Shown: positions 1 through 6,788, counted from the first letter of the stretch. The stretch: DNA of 19,091 nucleotides from Sphingomonas sp. CCH9-E2 (GCF_001557215.1 NZ_LSJM01000414.1:1-19091), one strand, 5' to 3'. The notes: generated by a model from the letters alone, not told the origin. A program made the numbers and translations.

Positions 1-24
1 CCCCCTCCGTCGCCTTCGGCGCCA

Positions 25-44
25 CCTCCCCCTGGCGGGGGAGG
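25..44. repeat. GC-rich intergenic palindrome
   Basis: CCTCCCCC and GGGGGAGG form a perfect 8-base-pair stem around a TGGC loop. Short hairpins of this kind are common between genes in sphingomonad genomes. It may be an interspersed repeat or the terminator region of a gene lying to the left of the window. No T-run follows on the plus strand, so I do not call it an intrinsic terminator. Confidence 0.5.
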
Positions 45-162
45 ATGAACAGCCCCCCTTTTCAACCCGCCGCGCTTGCGCCACCAGAGCGGCTTAACGG
101 CGCGGCGTTGGCTTCCCATATCGGGCCGATCGTGCCGCCCAAGCAGTCCGAGGATGATTCCC

Positions 163-1965
163 ATGTCGACCTATGCCGCCCGCCTTCAGGCCCTGCGCGA
201 GCAGCTCAGCCGCGATCAGCTCGACGGGTTCGTCGTGCCGCTGACCGACGAGCATATGAGCGAATATGTCGGGGCGTACGCGCAGCGGCTCGCGTGGCTG
301 ACCGGGTTTCAGGGGAGCGCGGGGAGCGCGGTGGTGCTGCCCGAGGCCGCCGCGATCTTCACCGACGGACGCTATACGATTCAGGTGCGCCAGCAGGTCG
401 ACGGCGCGAACTGGGAGTATGTGCCCGTCCCGCAGGTGAGCATCGCCGACTGGCTGCGCGACCATGCGCCGCAGGGCGGGCGGATCGGATACGATCCCTG
501 GCTGCACACGCGCGGCTGGGTCGAGGAGGCGCGCAAGGCGCTGGCCGAGCGCGGGGCGGAACTGGTGGCGGTGAGCCGCAACCCGGTCGACGCGGTGTGG
601 GACGACCAGCCCGCGCCGTCGGACGCCAAGCTGATCGTGCAGCGCGACGATGCCGCGGGGCGAACCAGCGCGAGCAAGCGCGCCGAGATCGCCGACTGGC
701 TGGCCGAGCGTAAGGCGGATGCCGTGGTGCTCTCAGCGCTCGATTCGATTGCGTGGGTGTTCAACGTGCGCGGGGCGGATGTCAGCCACACGCCGGTCGC
801 GCTGGCCTATGCCATCGTCAATGCCGACGGCACCGCCGATCTGTTCGTCGCGAAGGACAAGGTTGGCGACGACGTTGCCCAGCATCTGGGCAATGCCGTG
901 CGGGTGCATGACCGCGCGGCCTTTGCCCCGGCGCTGGCGCAGTTCGCGGGCAAGCGGGTTGCCGCCGATCCGGCCGGCTCGGTCGCAGCCATCTTCGACG
1001 CGCTGGACGCAGGCGGTGCGACGATCCTGGCGACGCGCGATCCGGTCGTGCTGGCCAAGGCGATCAAGAACGACGTCGAGATTTCCGGCCACAAGGCGGC
1101 GCAGGCGCGCGACGGCGCGGCGCTCGCCCGGTTCCTCAAATGGGCCGAGGCGGAGATGCCCAAGGGCGGGGTGACCGAATGGTCCGCCGCCGCTCGGCTG
1201 CAGGCGTTCCGCGAGGAAACCGGCGTGCTGCGGGATCTCAGCTTCGACACGATTTCCGGCACCGGCCCCAATGGCGCGATCCCGCATTACAAGGTGACCG
1301 AGGAGTCGAGCCTGCCCATCGAGCAGGGCCACCTCTACCTCGTCGACTCGGGCGGGCAATATGAGGATGGCACCACCGACGTCACCCGCGTGATCCCCGT
1401 GGGCGAGCCGACGCAGGAGATGCGCGACCGCTTCACCCGCGTGCTCAAGGGCCATATCGCGATCGCCACGGCGGTGTTCCCGGCGGGGACGACCGGGGGG
1501 CAGATCGATGCCTTTGCCCGCCGGCCATTGTGGGAAGTCGGCTGCGACTATGGCCATGGTACGGGGCATGGCGTTGGCGCGTATCTGTCGGTGCATGAAG
1601 GGCCGCAGCGGATTGCCGCGCCGAACTATCCCGGCGGCGGCCCGGCCGAGCCGCTGCGCGCGGGCATGTTCCTGTCGAACGAGCCGGGTTACTATAAGGC
1701 GGGAGAATTCGGCATCCGCATCGAGAATCTGGTGCTGGTCGTCGAGAAGGACATTCCCGGCGCCGAATCGGTGATGCTGGGGTTCGAGACGCTGACCTTT
1801 GCCCCGATCGAGCGCGACCTGATCGAGCCGGGCCTGTTGACCGAGGAAGAGCGGCGCTGGCTCGACGCCTATCACGCGCGCGTGCTGGAGATTCTCGGCC
1901 CGCAGCTGTCGCCCGAGGAGCGGGTGTGGCTGGAGGGCAAGTGCCGGCCGATCAACGCGCGCTGA
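163..1965 (+). CDS. Aminopeptidase P family (M24) Xaa-Pro peptidase, long form
   Basis: This is a 600-residue cytosolic-type metallopeptidase expected to remove an N-terminal residue that precedes proline. Two creatinase-like N-terminal domains fill roughly the first 300 residues, followed by the pita-bread M24 domain and a short C-terminal domain. The five metal ligands are visible: D395 and D406 in the stretch DSGGQYEDGTTDVTR, H469 in GHGTGHGVG, E507 in SNEPGYY and E521 in GIRIENL. The length matches the long form of the family rather than the shorter E. coli PepP. I chose the ATG at 163 because GAGG at 150-153 lies nine bases upstream. An in-frame ATG at 154 touches that site, and the reading frame stays open back to 76 without a better start. 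No signal peptide is seen. A glyoxalase-fold gene follows after 61 bases and may be cotranscribed. Confidence 0.95.
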   Translation: MSTYAARLQALREQLSRDQLDGFVVPLTDEHMSEYVGAYAQRLAWLTGFQGSAGSAVVLPEAAAIFTDGRYTIQVRQQVDGANWEYVPVPQVSIADWLRDHAPQGGRIGYDPWLHTRGWVEEARKALAERGAELVAVSRNPVDAVWDDQPAPSDAKLIVQRDDAAGRTSASKRAEIADWLAERKADAVVLSALDSIAWVFNVRGADVSHTPVALAYAIVNADGTADLFVAKDKVGDDVAQHLGNAVRVHDRAAFAPALAQFAGKRVAADPAGSVAAIFDALDAGGATILATRDPVVLAKAIKNDVEISGHKAAQARDGAALARFLKWAEAEMPKGGVTEWSAAARLQAFREETGVLRDLSFDTISGTGPNGAIPHYKVTEESSLPIEQGHLYLVDSGGQYEDGTTDVTRVIPVGEPTQEMRDRFTRVLKGHIAIATAVFPAGTTGGQIDAFARRPLWEVGCDYGHGTGHGVGAYLSVHEGPQRIAAPNYPGGGPAEPLRAGMFLSNEPGYYKAGEFGIRIENLVLVVEKDIPGAESVMLGFETLTFAPIERDLIEPGLLTEEERRWLDAYHARVLEILGPQLSPEERVWLEGKCRPINAR

Positions 1966-2026
1966 CGCGCTTGTCGAGCGCCGATGTTCGCGATACGTTC
2001 CACCCGTAACGATTCGGGAGGACGTC

Positions 2027-2398
2027 ATGATCGGCTATGTGACCCTGGGGACCAACGACCTCGCGCGCGCGGCGGCATTCTATGATGCGATCGCGGCGGA
2101 GCTTGGCACCGCGCGGATGATGGAGTGGGACGGCGCAATCGCGTGGGGCACGCCGGGTGGCGGCGCGGGGGTGGCGCTGATGCGGCCGTTCGACGGCAAT
2201 GCGGCGAGCGTCGGCAATGGCGTCATGGTGGCGTTCGAGGCGAAGGACGAAGCGCAGGTCGACCGGCTCCACGCGATCGCGCTGGAACAGGGCGGGCGCT
2301 GCGAGGGCGGACCGGGGCCGCGCGGTGACAGCTTCTACGCCGCCTATTTCCGCGATCCGGACGGCAACAAGCTCAACGCCTTCTTGATGAAGGGGTGA
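2027..2398 (+). CDS. VOC family protein (glyoxalase/bleomycin-resistance fold)
   Basis: This is a 123-residue single-module vicinal-oxygen-chelate protein. The N-terminal strand and helix (YVTLGTNDLARAAAFYDAI) and the C-terminal YFRDPDGNKLNAF motif are typical of the fold, with two beta-alpha-beta-beta-beta units. Such proteins bind a divalent metal or a small electrophilic molecule, but the substrate cannot be read from the sequence. GGGAGG at 2016-2021 supports the ATG at 2027. It follows the aminopeptidase gene in the same direction. Its function stays at family level, and a simple glyoxalase I assignment would be too specific. Confidence 0.9.
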   Translation: MIGYVTLGTNDLARAAAFYDAIAAELGTARMMEWDGAIAWGTPGGGAGVALMRPFDGNAASVGNGVMVAFEAKDEAQVDRLHAIALEQGGRCEGGPGPRGDSFYAAYFRDPDGNKLNAFLMKG

Positions 2399-2405
2399 CG
2401 CGTGC

Positions 2406-2534
2406 TCAGTCCCCGGGCTCGGGCGATGGCGGGACCGGGGGCTTCTCCGCCGTGGCGCGCGCCTGGGCCTTGCGCTTGCGCAGATTGTCGCGGAGCGCGG
2501 CGGCGAGGCGGGCCTTTTTGTCGGCGTCGGTCAT
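2406..2534 (-). CDS. Small basic conserved-type protein, 42 residues
   Basis: The minus strand encodes a 42-residue protein that begins MTDADKKARLAAALRDNLRKRKAQAR and ends in a proline-rich tail, PPVPPSPEPGD. The first 28 residues look like one amphipathic helix rich in Lys and Arg, and the rest should be disordered. Short proteins with this layout (acidic start, LRDNLRKRKAQAR helix) occur in many sphingomonad genomes as hypothetical proteins, as far as I recall, and have no known function. It converges with the VOC gene, and the two stop codons lie only seven bases apart. The calm codon usage and regular helix pattern argue for a real gene, but the short length leaves doubt. Confidence 0.65.
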   Translation of the reverse strand: MTDADKKARLAAALRDNLRKRKAQARATAEKPPVPPSPEPGD

Positions 2535-2634
2535 GGCGCGGCGATAAACCGGGTCGCTGCGCCTTGACAATGGGGCGCTCCCGCGCGAAAGGGCCGCCTC
2601 CCAGCGTGGAACGGACTTTCCGCCCGCGCCGAGT

Positions 2635-2709
<75 letters not shown>

Positions 2710-2735
2710 TTTCCCCGACCGAAATCAATGACTTA

Positions 2736-2760
2736 CCGCCGCCTCCGAGTGAGGCGGCGG
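2736..2760 (+). terminator. Strong hairpin downstream of tRNA-Thr
   Basis: CCGCCGCCTC (2736-2745) and GAGGCGGCGG (2751-2760) form a perfect 10-base-pair stem with the loop CGAGT, starting 26 bases after the tRNA. The position fits a transcription end or a 3' processing barrier. No T-run follows, so it is not a textbook intrinsic terminator and could also be an interspersed palindrome. Confidence 0.45.
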
Positions 2761-3390
2761 CGGGCCATCCCCCAACTGGAAGCATATCGGAAGCAGCAGG
2801 ATTCGCGGCGCCGGATACGCCAGCGTAGGAAAATCGGGGTCCGGAAGGCGTATTCAGCCTCGAACCCGGCTCGACCAGACCGCGCGCTGCAGCCCCCGCG
2901 TCAGTGATTCGCATCGAGGCATTTCGGGTGAGTAGCAGCTCGCTGCGGCGGCTGAAGTTTGGGTCATTGAACTTGGGCGGGTTGGGCGGCTCTCGACGGT
3001 GGTGCGATACTTGGCATGGGCGAAAGTTTCCCAAATATGCAGATGATAGTCGGCCACGATTTGGAGTCCTCCAAGGCCCGGCGCCAAACTAAACTCCACT
3101 GGAGCAAGGCAAACATCTATCTCCATGATAGTCGCTCGCCCGCTTCTGCCGGATGAGCACGTTCCGCCTGTGATAATTTCGCGGATTTCCGACCGATCAA
3201 CTGGTGAATTGGTCTGCTTCAAACCGCATCAACTATAGTTATTTGTTTACAAGGGAACAGTTTGGCGCAATCTAGCGCACACAATCGCTCGACCGGCTCC
3301 CTTGAGAAGTTGTTCGGCCATGAGCCCAGTATGGGGCGTATCGGGGGGAAAGCGGCTTGAGGTCCGCGCCCGCGTGCGGCCAGGGTGGTC
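2761..3390. other. Gene-free stretch between tRNA-Thr and luxR
   Basis: I find no gene I can defend in these 630 bases. Open frames exist on the minus strand (for example 2854-3222, 122 codons), but I see no domain, no clear ribosome binding site and no family I recognise. The part from about 3100 to 3340 is visibly richer in A and T than its surroundings. It holds CAAGGGA (3250-3256) facing TCCCTTG (3298-3304), with GCGC repeats between them at 3265-3268 and 3275-3278. This could be the promoter region of luxR, or debris of an insertion at the tRNA. No integrase, no repeat of the tRNA 3' end and no transposase remnant was recognised. Confidence 0.5.
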
Positions 3391-4140
3391 ATGCCGCGTT
3401 TCGAAGTAGCCGAAGTCTTCGTGAACAATGCGCGCTTCGCGCCGACGCGAGAGGCGCTGCACGACGCGCTGATCCAATCCTGTTCCGACATGGGCGTGCG
3501 CTACTTCGCGCTAACCCACCACATCGACTTCGGCAGGGAGGCGGGTCCGGCGGTCCGGCTCCACAATTATCCGTCGAGCTGGGAGGAATGGTTCGACGAA
3601 CGCGGCCTCGGCCGCACCGATCCCATCCACAGGGCCTGCAACCTTGCCAGCGTAGGCTTCGCCTGGTCCGCTGTCCCCGACATGATCAAGCTGACGCCCG
3701 ACGACAGGTGCGTGCTTGAGCGCGCCTATGAGATCGGGATCGGTCAAGGCTTCACCATTCCCGCCAGCGTGCCCGGCGAAGCCTTGGGGTCCTGCTCCTT
3801 CGCAGTCGATGCCGGACATGCCTTCCCCGACGAGTTCCAGTTCGTGTGCCAGCTGATCGGCGCGTTCGCATTCGAGGCGGCCAGGCGCATCTCCGGATCG
3901 CGCGACGTCCTGGCCGATCAGTCTCCCATCCTCACTGACCGACAGCGCGACTGCGTGCTCTGGGCGGCCCGCGGCAAGACCGATTGGGAGATCTCGGTGA
4001 TCCTTGGCGTTGGCCATGAAACGGTGATCCAGCATCTGAAGCATGCCCGCGAGCGCTACGGCGTCCAGAAACGCGCCCTCCTCGCGGTGCGGGCGCTGTT
4101 CGACGGACTGATCAGCTTCTCCGACATCCTGAAGCACTGA
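3391..4140 (+). CDS. luxR: LuxR-type quorum-sensing transcriptional regulator
   Basis: This is a 249-residue regulator with an N-terminal acyl-homoserine-lactone-binding domain (about 15-170) and a C-terminal LuxR helix-turn-helix (about 180-235, containing LTDRQRDCVLWAARGKTDWEI). Aligned by spacing to TraR, the ligand-pocket residues are Y60 (TraR Y53), W64 (W57), D77-P78 (D70-P71), W92 (W85) and G120 (G113). TraR Y61 is replaced by Phe at position 68. The intact ligand contacts suggest a true AHL receptor rather than a solo sensor of another signal. AGGG at 3382-3385 supports the ATG at 3391; an in-frame GTG at 3385 is the alternative. The cognate synthase gene starts 82 bases downstream on the same strand. 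Confidence 0.95.
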   Translation: MPRFEVAEVFVNNARFAPTREALHDALIQSCSDMGVRYFALTHHIDFGREAGPAVRLHNYPSSWEEWFDERGLGRTDPIHRACNLASVGFAWSAVPDMIKLTPDDRCVLERAYEIGIGQGFTIPASVPGEALGSCSFAVDAGHAFPDEFQFVCQLIGAFAFEAARRISGSRDVLADQSPILTDRQRDCVLWAARGKTDWEISVILGVGHETVIQHLKHARERYGVQKRALLAVRALFDGLISFSDILKH

Positions 4141-4193
4141 CGCTATCCCCATTTCTTGGAATACCGCCGACCGGCACTGATCGGGATGCTTGG

Positions 4194-4217
4194 CCCCTCG
4201 TCACTTCGAGGGGTTTT
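4194..4217 (+). terminator. luxR terminator-like hairpin that includes the luxI ribosome binding site
   Basis: CCCCTCG (4194-4200) and CGAGGGG (4207-4213) form a perfect 7-base-pair stem with the loop TCACTT, followed directly by TTTT (4214-4217). This has the shape of an intrinsic terminator after luxR. Its 3' arm contains GAGGGG, which sits nine bases before the luxI ATG at 4223 and is the only Shine-Dalgarno-like sequence there. The hairpin could therefore stop luxR transcripts, hide the luxI ribosome binding site on read-through messages, or both. Confidence 0.6.
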
Positions 4218-4222
4218 GCGCC

Positions 4223-4849
4223 ATGGTTGTTCTCGTCGATTCCACTGTCGACACCGTTGCCGACACCGCGTTCCGGTCGATGTTCGCCGCGCGGAAAAGC
4301 GTCTTTATCGATCTGCTCAAATGGGACCTGCCGGTCCTGGACGGGCGCTATGAGATCGACCAGTTCGACGACCAGCACGCGCGCTACCTGATCCTCACCG
4401 ACAGCGCGAACGAGCATCTGGCGTCGGCCAGGCTTCTGCCGACGACGCGCCCCCACATCCTGGACGGTCTCTTCCCCGCGCTGTGCGCCGGCGAAATCCC
4501 ACGAGGCCCACGGGTCTGGGAAATTACGAGGTTCTGCCTGGGACGGCAGCTGCGCTCCGCCGAGCGGCGCCTGGTGCGCAATCAGCTCGTCTCCGCCCTG
4601 GCCATGCATGCGCTCGATACCGGCATCGATACCTATACGGGCGTCGCCGAGATGGCGTGGCTGCAGCAGATCCTGAGCTTCGGCTGGCAATGCCGCGCGC
4701 TCGGCGAACCCCTTCCCAACGGCCGCTGCCTGCTCGGCGCGCTCGAGATCGCGATCACGCCCGACACGCCGGCTGAACTGGCCGCAGGCGGCGTCTGGTC
4801 GCCCCTTACCGCCCACGACATGCGGGCGCGCCGCGCCGCCAACGCCTGA
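4223..4849 (+). CDS. luxI: Acyl-homoserine-lactone synthase (LuxI family)
   Basis: This 208-residue enzyme joins an acyl chain from acyl-ACP to S-adenosylmethionine to make an acyl-homoserine lactone signal. All ten family-invariant positions are present at nearly canonical numbering: R24, F28, W34, E44, D46, D49, R70, F84, E100 and R103. The length is normal. The acyl chain cannot be predicted safely. The ATG at 4223 is preferred because GAGGGG (4208-4213) precedes it; a TTG at 4190 in the same frame would place the start before the hairpin. The phyH-like gene begins nine bases after the stop, and its ribosome binding site overlaps the luxI stop codon, so the two are very probably cotranscribed. 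Confidence 0.96.
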   Translation: MVVLVDSTVDTVADTAFRSMFAARKSVFIDLLKWDLPVLDGRYEIDQFDDQHARYLILTDSANEHLASARLLPTTRPHILDGLFPALCAGEIPRGPRVWEITRFCLGRQLRSAERRLVRNQLVSALAMHALDTGIDTYTGVAEMAWLQQILSFGWQCRALGEPLPNGRCLLGALEIAITPDTPAELAAGGVWSPLTAHDMRARRAANA

Positions 4850-4858
4850 GGTATCGCC

Positions 4859-5743
4859 ATGACACAAGATCCGAACGCCAAACCCGCCGGCTTCGACGCC
4901 GCGCTGGACCTGCTCATGACCCAGGGCTGGTGCGTCATCCCGAACGCGCTCCCTCGCGAGACCATCGATGCCCTCGATGCCGATCTCGCGCCCATCTACG
5001 AGGCGACGCCCTTTTGCGAAGGCGATTTCTATGGCGGCCGGACCAAGCGGTTCGGGAGCCTGCTGAAGCGTTCGCCGCATGCCGCCGCGCTGGCCATGGA
5101 CGCGTTGATCCTCGCCGTCAGCGAGGCGGTGCTTTCGCCATGGTGCGACACGCTCCAGCTGAACCTGATGCAGGCGATCGCACTGCACCCGGGCGCCCCG
5201 GCGCAATTCCCGCACCGCGACCAGGATATGTGGCAGGGCGTGAAGGGCGAGGTCGAGTATCTCGTCAACGTGATGTGGCCGCTCACCCGCTTCACGGTCG
5301 AGAATGGCGGGACGATCATCTATCCCGGCAGCCACGGCAGCCAGGCTCTCAATGAGGCGACACCCGAGCGTTCGATCGTCGCGGAATTCGGGCCGGGCGA
5401 CGCGTTCCTGTTCCTGGGCTCGACGCTGCATGGCGCAGGCGCGAACCGCAGCGGCGAGGTCCGCAAGGCGGTCGTGGTCAGCTACTGCCTTGGATGGCTC
5501 AAGCCCTATGAAAACCAGTGGCTCGCCTATCCGCCAGCGATCGCTCGGGGCTTCTCGCCGGAGCTCGCCGCCCTGGTCGGCTACCGCCAGCACCGCCCCA
5601 ACCTCGGCAACTACGAGGGCGTATGCCCTTCGCTCCTCCTCACGGGAAACCTGCCCGACCATATCGGCGCGGTGGACGCACTGCGGCCTGACCAGGCCGA
5701 GGCCGTCGCCGCGCACCGGATGGGCCAGGAGGAAGCCGCATGA
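4859..5743 (+). CDS. Phytanoyl-CoA dioxygenase (PhyH) family Fe(II)/2-oxoglutarate oxygenase
   Basis: This 294-residue cytosolic enzyme has the double-stranded beta-helix iron site: H119 and D121 in PHRDQDMW, H191 in STLHGAG, and R202 as the likely 2-oxoglutarate anchor in GEVRKAVVVSY. The family hydroxylates acyl-CoAs and many small molecules. PhyH-like genes next to luxI are known from several sphingomonads, which suggests a role in making or modifying the AHL or in a quorum-controlled product. The lasso genes that follow allow a second idea, hydroxylation of a peptide residue, but nothing in the sequence favours it. GAGG at 4848-4851 lies seven bases before the ATG. The stop overlaps the next start as ATGA at 5740-5743, a mark of coupled translation. 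Confidence 0.93.
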   Translation: MTQDPNAKPAGFDAALDLLMTQGWCVIPNALPRETIDALDADLAPIYEATPFCEGDFYGGRTKRFGSLLKRSPHAAALAMDALILAVSEAVLSPWCDTLQLNLMQAIALHPGAPAQFPHRDQDMWQGVKGEVEYLVNVMWPLTRFTVENGGTIIYPGSHGSQALNEATPERSIVAEFGPGDAFLFLGSTLHGAGANRSGEVRKAVVVSYCLGWLKPYENQWLAYPPAIARGFSPELAALVGYRQHRPNLGNYEGVCPSLLLTGNLPDHIGAVDALRPDQAEAVAAHRMGQEEAA

Positions 5744-6318
5744 GCCCGCTCCAGGCGATGGAGCGGAGCTACGCGACGCTCAAGCAGATGCTGCGGGAGG
5801 GCCGGTACCCGCCCGGCGCGCGCCTGGAAGCGAACCGCATCGCCGAAGAGCTGGGTGTCAGCATGACGCCGGTACGCGATGTCCTGCAGCGCCTGGTGGG
5901 CGAGCATCTCGTCGAAGCGAGCGCCGGCGAAGGATTTCATGTGCCGCGGCTCGGCGAGGCGGCGCTCCGCGATCTCTACGAGTGGCATTCGGCCCTCGTC
6001 CTGATGGCGGTGCGTACCGCTCGCAATCCGCTCGCCATGGATGAGCCGGAGGATGAGACAATCGCATCCAGAACAGCGCTGCTGTTCGAGCGCATCGGCG
6101 AGATGGCGCCCAATCGCGAAATACGACTCGCCATTTCGAGTGTTGGTGATCGCCTGCATCCGTTCCGGCTGCTCGAGTCGGAAGTTCTGGAGCCGCTGCT
6201 CGGCGAACTCGACGAGCTTGCTAAAATCGACAGCGGACTTCCGCAAGCAATCCGGCGCTATCATCTTCGCCGAATGAAGGCGGTCCCCGACCTAGTTCGG
6301 CGCCGTGAAGCCGCCTGA
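5740..6318 (+). CDS. GntR-family transcriptional regulator
   Basis: This is a 192-residue DNA-binding protein. Residues 8-70 form a GntR winged helix-turn-helix (GRYPPGARLEANRIAEELGV followed by SMTPVRDVLQRLVGEHLV and a wing ending GFHVPRL). Residues 75-192 are largely helical. They are shorter than, and not clearly, a standard FCD ligand domain, so the effector is unknown. It is the last gene of the luxI-phyH-gntR unit (4-base overlap with phyH), and its stop lies 93 bases before the first lasso precursor. The spacing makes it a good candidate regulator of the lasso operon, with the 17-base palindrome at 6331-6347 as a possible target. Whether it activates or represses cannot be said. Confidence 0.88.
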   Translation: MSPLQAMERSYATLKQMLREGRYPPGARLEANRIAEELGVSMTPVRDVLQRLVGEHLVEASAGEGFHVPRLGEAALRDLYEWHSALVLMAVRTARNPLAMDEPEDETIASRTALLFERIGEMAPNREIRLAISSVGDRLHPFRLLESEVLEPLLGELDELAKIDSGLPQAIRRYHLRRMKAVPDLVRRREAA

Positions 6319-6327
6319 CAGGTCCTT

Positions 6328-6358
6328 CGATTATAATCCGATTATAAACTTCTTATAA
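6328..6358 (+). promoter_or_regulatory. AT-rich operator/promoter region of the lasso precursor operon
   Basis: TTATAA occurs three times with an exact 11-base period, at 6331, 6342 and 6353. TTATAATC (6331-6338) and GATTATAA (6340-6347) form a perfect 17-base inverted repeat around C6339. TATAAT at 6332-6337 and TATAAA at 6343-6348 resemble -10 boxes, but no good -35 box lies 16-18 bases upstream; CTGACA at 6315-6320 is too close to the first. The AT content stands out from the GC-rich surroundings. Small inverted repeats follow at 6360-6372 (CGCCA-GCT-TGGCG) and 6385-6399 (GTCGC-ATCTC-GCGAC). The second lies directly before the AGGAG ribosome binding site at 6400-6404. Confidence 0.6.
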
Positions 6359-6411
6359 CCGCCAGCTTGGCGAATCTTCTCTTGGTCGCATCTCGCGACA
6401 GGAGAATGATC

Positions 6412-6543
6412 ATGGACCGCGAACCCAACGAAACCGTCGACCTGATCGACCTCGGCGTCGCCAGCGCCGAGACCCAGGGCGGCGACAAGGGTCAGTTCGA
6501 CCTCGCCGGCCTCGTGATTCCCCCGGGGATCTCGGACGACTGA
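6412..6543 (+). CDS. Lasso peptide precursor 1 (ring GGDKGQFD)
   Basis: This 43-residue precursor has a 22-residue leader and a 21-residue core. The leader contains the proteobacterial lasso pattern DLIDLG-VASAET, and Thr21 is the conserved penultimate leader residue, so cleavage is predicted after Gln22. The core is then the ring GGDKGQFD, closed by an amide bond between Gly1 and Asp8, and the 13-residue tail LAGLVIPPGISDD. My hand-calculated monoisotopic mass for the full-length lasso (linear minus water) is 2052.02. AGGAG at 6400-6404 lies seven bases before the ATG at 6412; an in-frame ATG at 6406 is too close to it. The B and C processing genes follow on the same strand. The alternative ring acceptor Asp3 is too near to close a lasso ring. 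Confidence 0.93.
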   Translation: MDREPNETVDLIDLGVASAETQGGDKGQFDLAGLVIPPGISDD

Positions 6544-6550
6544 GCAGCGC

Positions 6551-6580
6551 GCACCGGCCCGGCGCATGCCGGGCCGGTGC
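6551..6580 (+). promoter_or_regulatory. Perfect 13-base-pair hairpin between the two precursor genes
   Basis: GCACCGGCCCGGC (6551-6563) and GCCGGGCCGGTGC (6568-6580) pair perfectly around the loop GCAT, starting seven bases after the first precursor stop. No T-run follows. It probably protects the 3' end of a short precursor message or slows transcription into the downstream genes, giving more precursor than enzyme. A partial terminator is possible. Confidence 0.75.
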
Positions 6581-6650
6581 CGTTCCCGGGAAGCGCGGCG
6601 CATCGACCACAGCCGATCTGCGTCGCCACCCATGACGGTGGAGAGACATG

Positions 6651-6782
6651 ATGGACCGCAAGACAAACGATACTGACGAGCTCATCGAGCTCGGCGCTGC
6701 CACCACGGAGACGCGCGGTGGCTGCACCGGCATCTTCGAGTTTATCGGACTGATCCTGCCGCTGGGACTTTCCCGCGACTGA
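6651..6782 (+). CDS. Lasso peptide precursor 2 (ring GGCTGIFE, contains Cys)
   Basis: This is a 43-residue paralogue of precursor 1. The 22-residue leaders share MDR, the ELIELG/DLIDLG block and the final ET-x. Thr21 again precedes the last leader residue, here Arg22. The predicted core has the ring GGCTGIFE, closed from Gly1 to Glu8, and the tail FIGLILPLGLSRD. My hand-calculated monoisotopic mass for the full-length lasso is 2159.14. The core is strongly hydrophobic and carries a free Cys at ring position 3, unlike precursor 1. The ATG at 6651 has GGAG seven bases upstream (6640-6643), the same spacing as in precursor 1; an in-frame ATG at 6648 would add one Met. It clearly arose by duplication followed by divergence of the core. 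Confidence 0.93.
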   Translation: MDRKTNDTDELIELGAATTETRGGCTGIFEFIGLILPLGLSRD

Positions 6783-6788
6783 CCGGAG

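Noticed and set aside
733..2028. Minus-strand open frame of 431 codons opposite the aminopeptidase P gene
   Set aside because: It is a shadow of the aminopeptidase codons. No start signal or domain was seen.
2566..2600. Promoter of the tRNA gene after the TTGACA at 2564-2569
   Set aside because: The -35-like hexamer is good, but no -10 box is found at the right distance.
2854..3222. Minus-strand frame of 122 codons in the gap after the tRNA
   Set aside because: No recognisable family and no clear ribosome binding site, and the composition changes along its length. It may be gene debris but is not good enough to call.
4168..4187. Possible lux box (CCGA...TCGG) upstream of luxI
   Set aside because: Only the outer four bases and a few inner ones are symmetric, which is weak compared with known lux boxes.
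4112..5716. Minus-strand open frame of 534 codons opposite luxI and the PhyH gene
   Set aside because: It is antisense to two genes with intact catalytic residues. Its translation shows no family features.
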